Origin: Clostridiales bacterium
GTDB taxonomy: Bacteria > Bacillota > Clostridia > Lachnospirales > Lachnospiraceae
Direction: 5' to 3'
DNA length: 5,343 nt
Assembly: GCA_021199135.1 (NCBI GenBank)
Contig: JAJQIQ010000202.1
Span: forward strand, 1-5,343
Shown here: one piece after another, positions 3,389 through 5,343 of the stretch
How the letters are laid out: the number at the start of each line of letters is the position of its first letter
Numbering within the stretch: position 1 is the first letter of the stretch
Translations under genes and position numbers: made by a program
The notes under the pieces: model-generated
The model's input: only the letters and a program-made list of their open reading frames with translations
What the model was told of the DNA's origin: nothing
Database searches by the model: none

Positions 3389-5343
3389 GGTCTCTTTCCT
3401 CCTTATCTTTGTCTTTGTTTCCGTAGTTGCCGTCGATGATCCGCAGCAAGGTGTTGCCGATATCTTCGATCTCATCTCGCTTGTATACTGTGATCACACC
3501 CAACATATTGCCACGCTCGCGCTGCATGTCGTTGAGGGGGGCAGAATCCACCTCCTGCGTGTCCGCGACAAGGACAGCCGTGGCATTGATGCCGAACTGC
3601 CCCGTAAGCTGCCCCAGCTTATAATAAAAATTCTGATCAATATGTGGCCGTGCCTTGCACTCGACAAACAGGGAGCGAAACCCCTTCGTCAGCACGCAGT
3701 CAAACTCGCTCTTTACATCCGTGCCCTCCCAGCTGACTTCATATCCGCTCTCCACGTCGTCAAACTCCCCGAGCTCCTTCGCCTTGCGGTAGGTATGTAC
3801 CTCGAGCATCTTTCCCTCTGTGGTGAGAAGCTCCTTTATCTGTCGGGAAGCGTATGTAAAGCTTACCCTCACTTTATTGTTTTCCGCCTGGCCAAATTGG
3901 AGGTTGATGACATATCCCTCCTCGTAAAAATAGTTCATGAGGCTTCTTTGACGCACATCGATCGGAGCATCGCTTACCACGAGGCTGTCAAATTTCACGT
4001 CGACTTCATGATCTTTTGGGTTCGGGCAAACCCTGATGTCATCTGCGATCATCAGCGCATATACATCTGAAAACAGCTTGCCGAACTCCCCCTTGTAACC
4101 GCGGGAGCCATGGATCGTCACCTTGCACGAATCGGTGGTGCGTCCTGTTACGTAGCTGTCCTTTCCTATGATATCATGCTCTTCCAGGGACTGGATTATC
4201 TTCTCGGCGCTCCTGCTGCACTCAAACGGAATTATGTATTGGTATGTCTCCAGGTTTTTATCACTCTGCCATTTCTTAAATCCCGCAATGATGTCATTTT
4301 TTTCGGCATGTTCTCCCAGTGCTGTGCAAAGAAATTTCCACGAGTTTGTATTTTCTTGATATTTTTCCCAGAGTTTCCCGTAATCATCTTTAACGAACTC
4401 CGGCTTGTGTCCGCTGTCGCCAACAGAAAGCCGCAGCGACATCATGTCCGCCACCGTCATGTACGGCGTTTTCCTTATATATCGCAGCATATCGCAGCCA
4501 ACCACCTCATCAAATTTCATGCCGCGCGAATCAAAGCGGTAGCTGGCAAATGAATCATAAAATCCCGCGACAAGCAGCATCTCGGAAAGCTTTGTGTCAT
4601 TCTTCTCGACTGCAAAGAAGCGCTTGCCCGCGCTGCGCTTCCTGAGATAGGCTTCGATATCGGCCGGGATTGCCCTTGCATTGTCTGAAGCGATGCGCTT
4701 TACCTGCCTGATCCGCCCTTCGCCTAGCTTCATTATCTCTGTCCCGTCCACTTTGTCCGCGAAGTCCTGCGCCTTTTTTTCACACGCCAGGACAAACTCG
4801 ACGGCAGCCTTGAATCGCTTTCTGGACATATATTGCATCACATGGGGGATGGCTCGTAGCAATTTATCCATGTCTTGTTCTTTTTCAAGGAGATACAGGT
4901 AAATTATCCTATCTGGGTTAGCCACCGTGGGAACCGCGACATTCTCAAACAAGCTGTTGTTGTCATCTGCCGAAAACGGTATCGCCATATATGCGTGCTC
5001 GGTGTAGGTGAGCACGAACGGGATGCTGTCGACAAGCGCCGCGTCATCCTGTTTCCAGTCCCTGTACTCCTTGCTCGCGAGGATGGGATAGAACAGCGCA
5101 TCAAACGCCCGCACCTGCTCGCGCAACGGTTTTTTGCGGTCATCGGGCATAGAGTCCGCCGCATTCAAAAAAGCTGCTTCCAGCCCCCTGCAGAGCCTGA
5201 CCTTTTCCGTGTCCCCGCTCCATATGTCCCTCAGGCAGGCAAACCACTCAGAAAAAGCTGCGGAGGCGTTCCTGTCCCCCTCGATGAGTTCCCTGATGCC
5301 CGCCATGATGTTTCCGTAAAGGAGGTTCTGCTTTTTTGCGGCT
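3381..5343 (-). CDS. Card1/DUF1887-like PD-(D/E)XK nuclease with unassigned N-terminal region; 5' end may lie outside
   Basis: Predicted cytoplasmic nuclease. Numbering is from the first in-window ATG (5306; 641 residues). The C-terminal domain (about 495-625) has the PD-(D/E)XK core: GKMLEVHTY (Glu 502), SEFDCVL (Asp 536), FVECKA (Glu 549, Lys 551), then a D-Q-x-x-x-Y helix (557-562). Order and spacing resemble the nuclease domain of Card1/Can2, CRISPR-ancillary enzymes switched on by cyclic oligoadenylate. A winged-helix-like part (about 453-490) precedes it, as in Card1. Residues 1-450 look helical with a mixed strand part at about 355-450; I recognise no family and no CARF domain there. 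The ATG at 5306 has only a weak GGA, unlike every other gene here, and the frame is open to 5343 with coding-like codons, so the true start may lie beyond the window. Local GC drops to 38-42% in some 60-base lines (4261-4380), against 68% at 2221-2280, hinting at transfer. It overlaps the RyR gene by 8 bases. Confidence 0.75.
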   Translation of the reverse strand, partial: AAKKQNLLYGNIMAGIRELIEGDRNASAAFSEWFACLRDIWSGDTEKVRLCRGLEAAFLNAADSMPDDRKKPLREQVRAFDALFYPILASKEYRDWKQDDAALVDSIPFVLTYTEHAYMAIPFSADDNNSLFENVAVPTVANPDRIIYLYLLEKEQDMDKLLRAIPHVMQYMSRKRFKAAVEFVLACEKKAQDFADKVDGTEIMKLGEGRIRQVKRIASDNARAIPADIEAYLRKRSAGKRFFAVEKNDTKLSEMLLVAGFYDSFASYRFDSRGMKFDEVVGCDMLRYIRKTPYMTVADMMSLRLSVGDSGHKPEFVKDDYGKLWEKYQENTNSWKFLCTALGEHAEKNDIIAGFKKWQSDKNLETYQYIIPFECSRSAEKIIQSLEEHDIIGKDSYVTGRTTDSCKVTIHGSRGYKGEFGKLFSDVYALMIADDIRVCPNPKDHEVDVKFDSLVVSDAPIDVRQRSLMNYFYEEGYVINLQFGQAENNKVRVSFTYASRQIKELLTTEGKMLEVHTYRKAKELGEFDDVESGYEVSWEGTDVKSEFDCVLTKGFRSLFVECKARPHIDQNFYYKLGQLTGQFGINATAVLVADTQEVDSAPLNDMQRERGNMLGVITVYKRDEIEDIGNTLLRIIDGNYGNKDKDKEERDHG
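3398..3404 (-). promoter_or_regulatory. Ribosome binding site of the RyR gene, inside the nuclease gene
   Basis: AAGGAGG on the minus strand, nine bases before ATG at 3388. It is read within Lys-Glu-Glu codons near the nuclease C-terminus (tail KDKDKEERDHG), so the lysine/glutamate-rich tail doubles as the translation signal for the next gene. Confidence 0.85.

Noticed and set aside
3389..3475. Longer start for the RyR protein (126 residues)
   Set aside because: The extra 29 residues overlap the nuclease gene, match nothing in the RyR family, and the AAGGAGG at 3398-3404 marks ATG 3388 as the start.
3312..4070. 252-codon plus-strand open frame opposite the nuclease and RyR genes
   Set aside because: It is antisense to two supported genes, has no ribosome binding site I can see, and its translation shows no recognisable domain; it is a shadow frame.

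Overview
The window looks like chromosomal DNA of a Gram-positive member of the Firmicutes (Bacillota), most likely Clostridia and possibly Lachnospiraceae. The grounds are strong AGGAGG-type ribosome binding sites, consensus sigma-A promoters with extended -10 elements, a secreted SH3-NlpC/P60 cell-wall hydrolase preceded by a WalR-like box, an MMPL transporter of Gram-positive type and a YjfB-family small protein. The family-level assignment is inference.

Left part (1-2551, all on the minus strand): a secreted peptidoglycan hydrolase (signal peptide, two SH3 domains, Ala/Glu coiled coil, poly-Ser linker, NlpC/P60 catalytic domain) is followed, after an intrinsic terminator, by the first 383 residues of an MMPL/RND-type membrane transporter that runs off the left edge. 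The intergenic region 2552-2803 is an elaborate divergent control region. It holds a perfect TTGACA-17-TATAAT promoter for the hydrolase with an A/T-rich upstream element, three TTGTTAC repeats (two forming a perfect WalR-type box) just downstream of its -10, several dyads including a 24-bp near-perfect palindrome, and a plus-strand promoter for a 64-residue YjfB-family protein. That small gene ends at a strong terminator (3025-3068), which separates the two halves of the window.

Right part (3095-5343, minus strand): two overlapping genes form a compact operon. The first encodes a protein of at least 641 residues with a C-terminal PD-(D/E)XK nuclease domain resembling those of the CRISPR-ancillary Card1/Can2 (DUF1887) nucleases, but with a long N-terminal region in which I see no CARF domain. 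The second encodes a 97-residue stand-alone RyR (ryanodine-receptor repeat) domain protein, whose start overlaps the nuclease stop by 8 bases. No cas gene or CRISPR array is visible. Parts of the nuclease gene are AT-richer than the left half. My best candidate for an undescribed system is this nuclease-RyR pair: a possible ligand-controlled defence module in which the RyR protein or the N-terminal region senses a signal and the nuclease is the effector. That role is inference. The nuclease gene has no clear ribosome binding site at its first in-window ATG and its frame is open to the right edge, so its 5' end, and possibly more of the operon, may lie outside.
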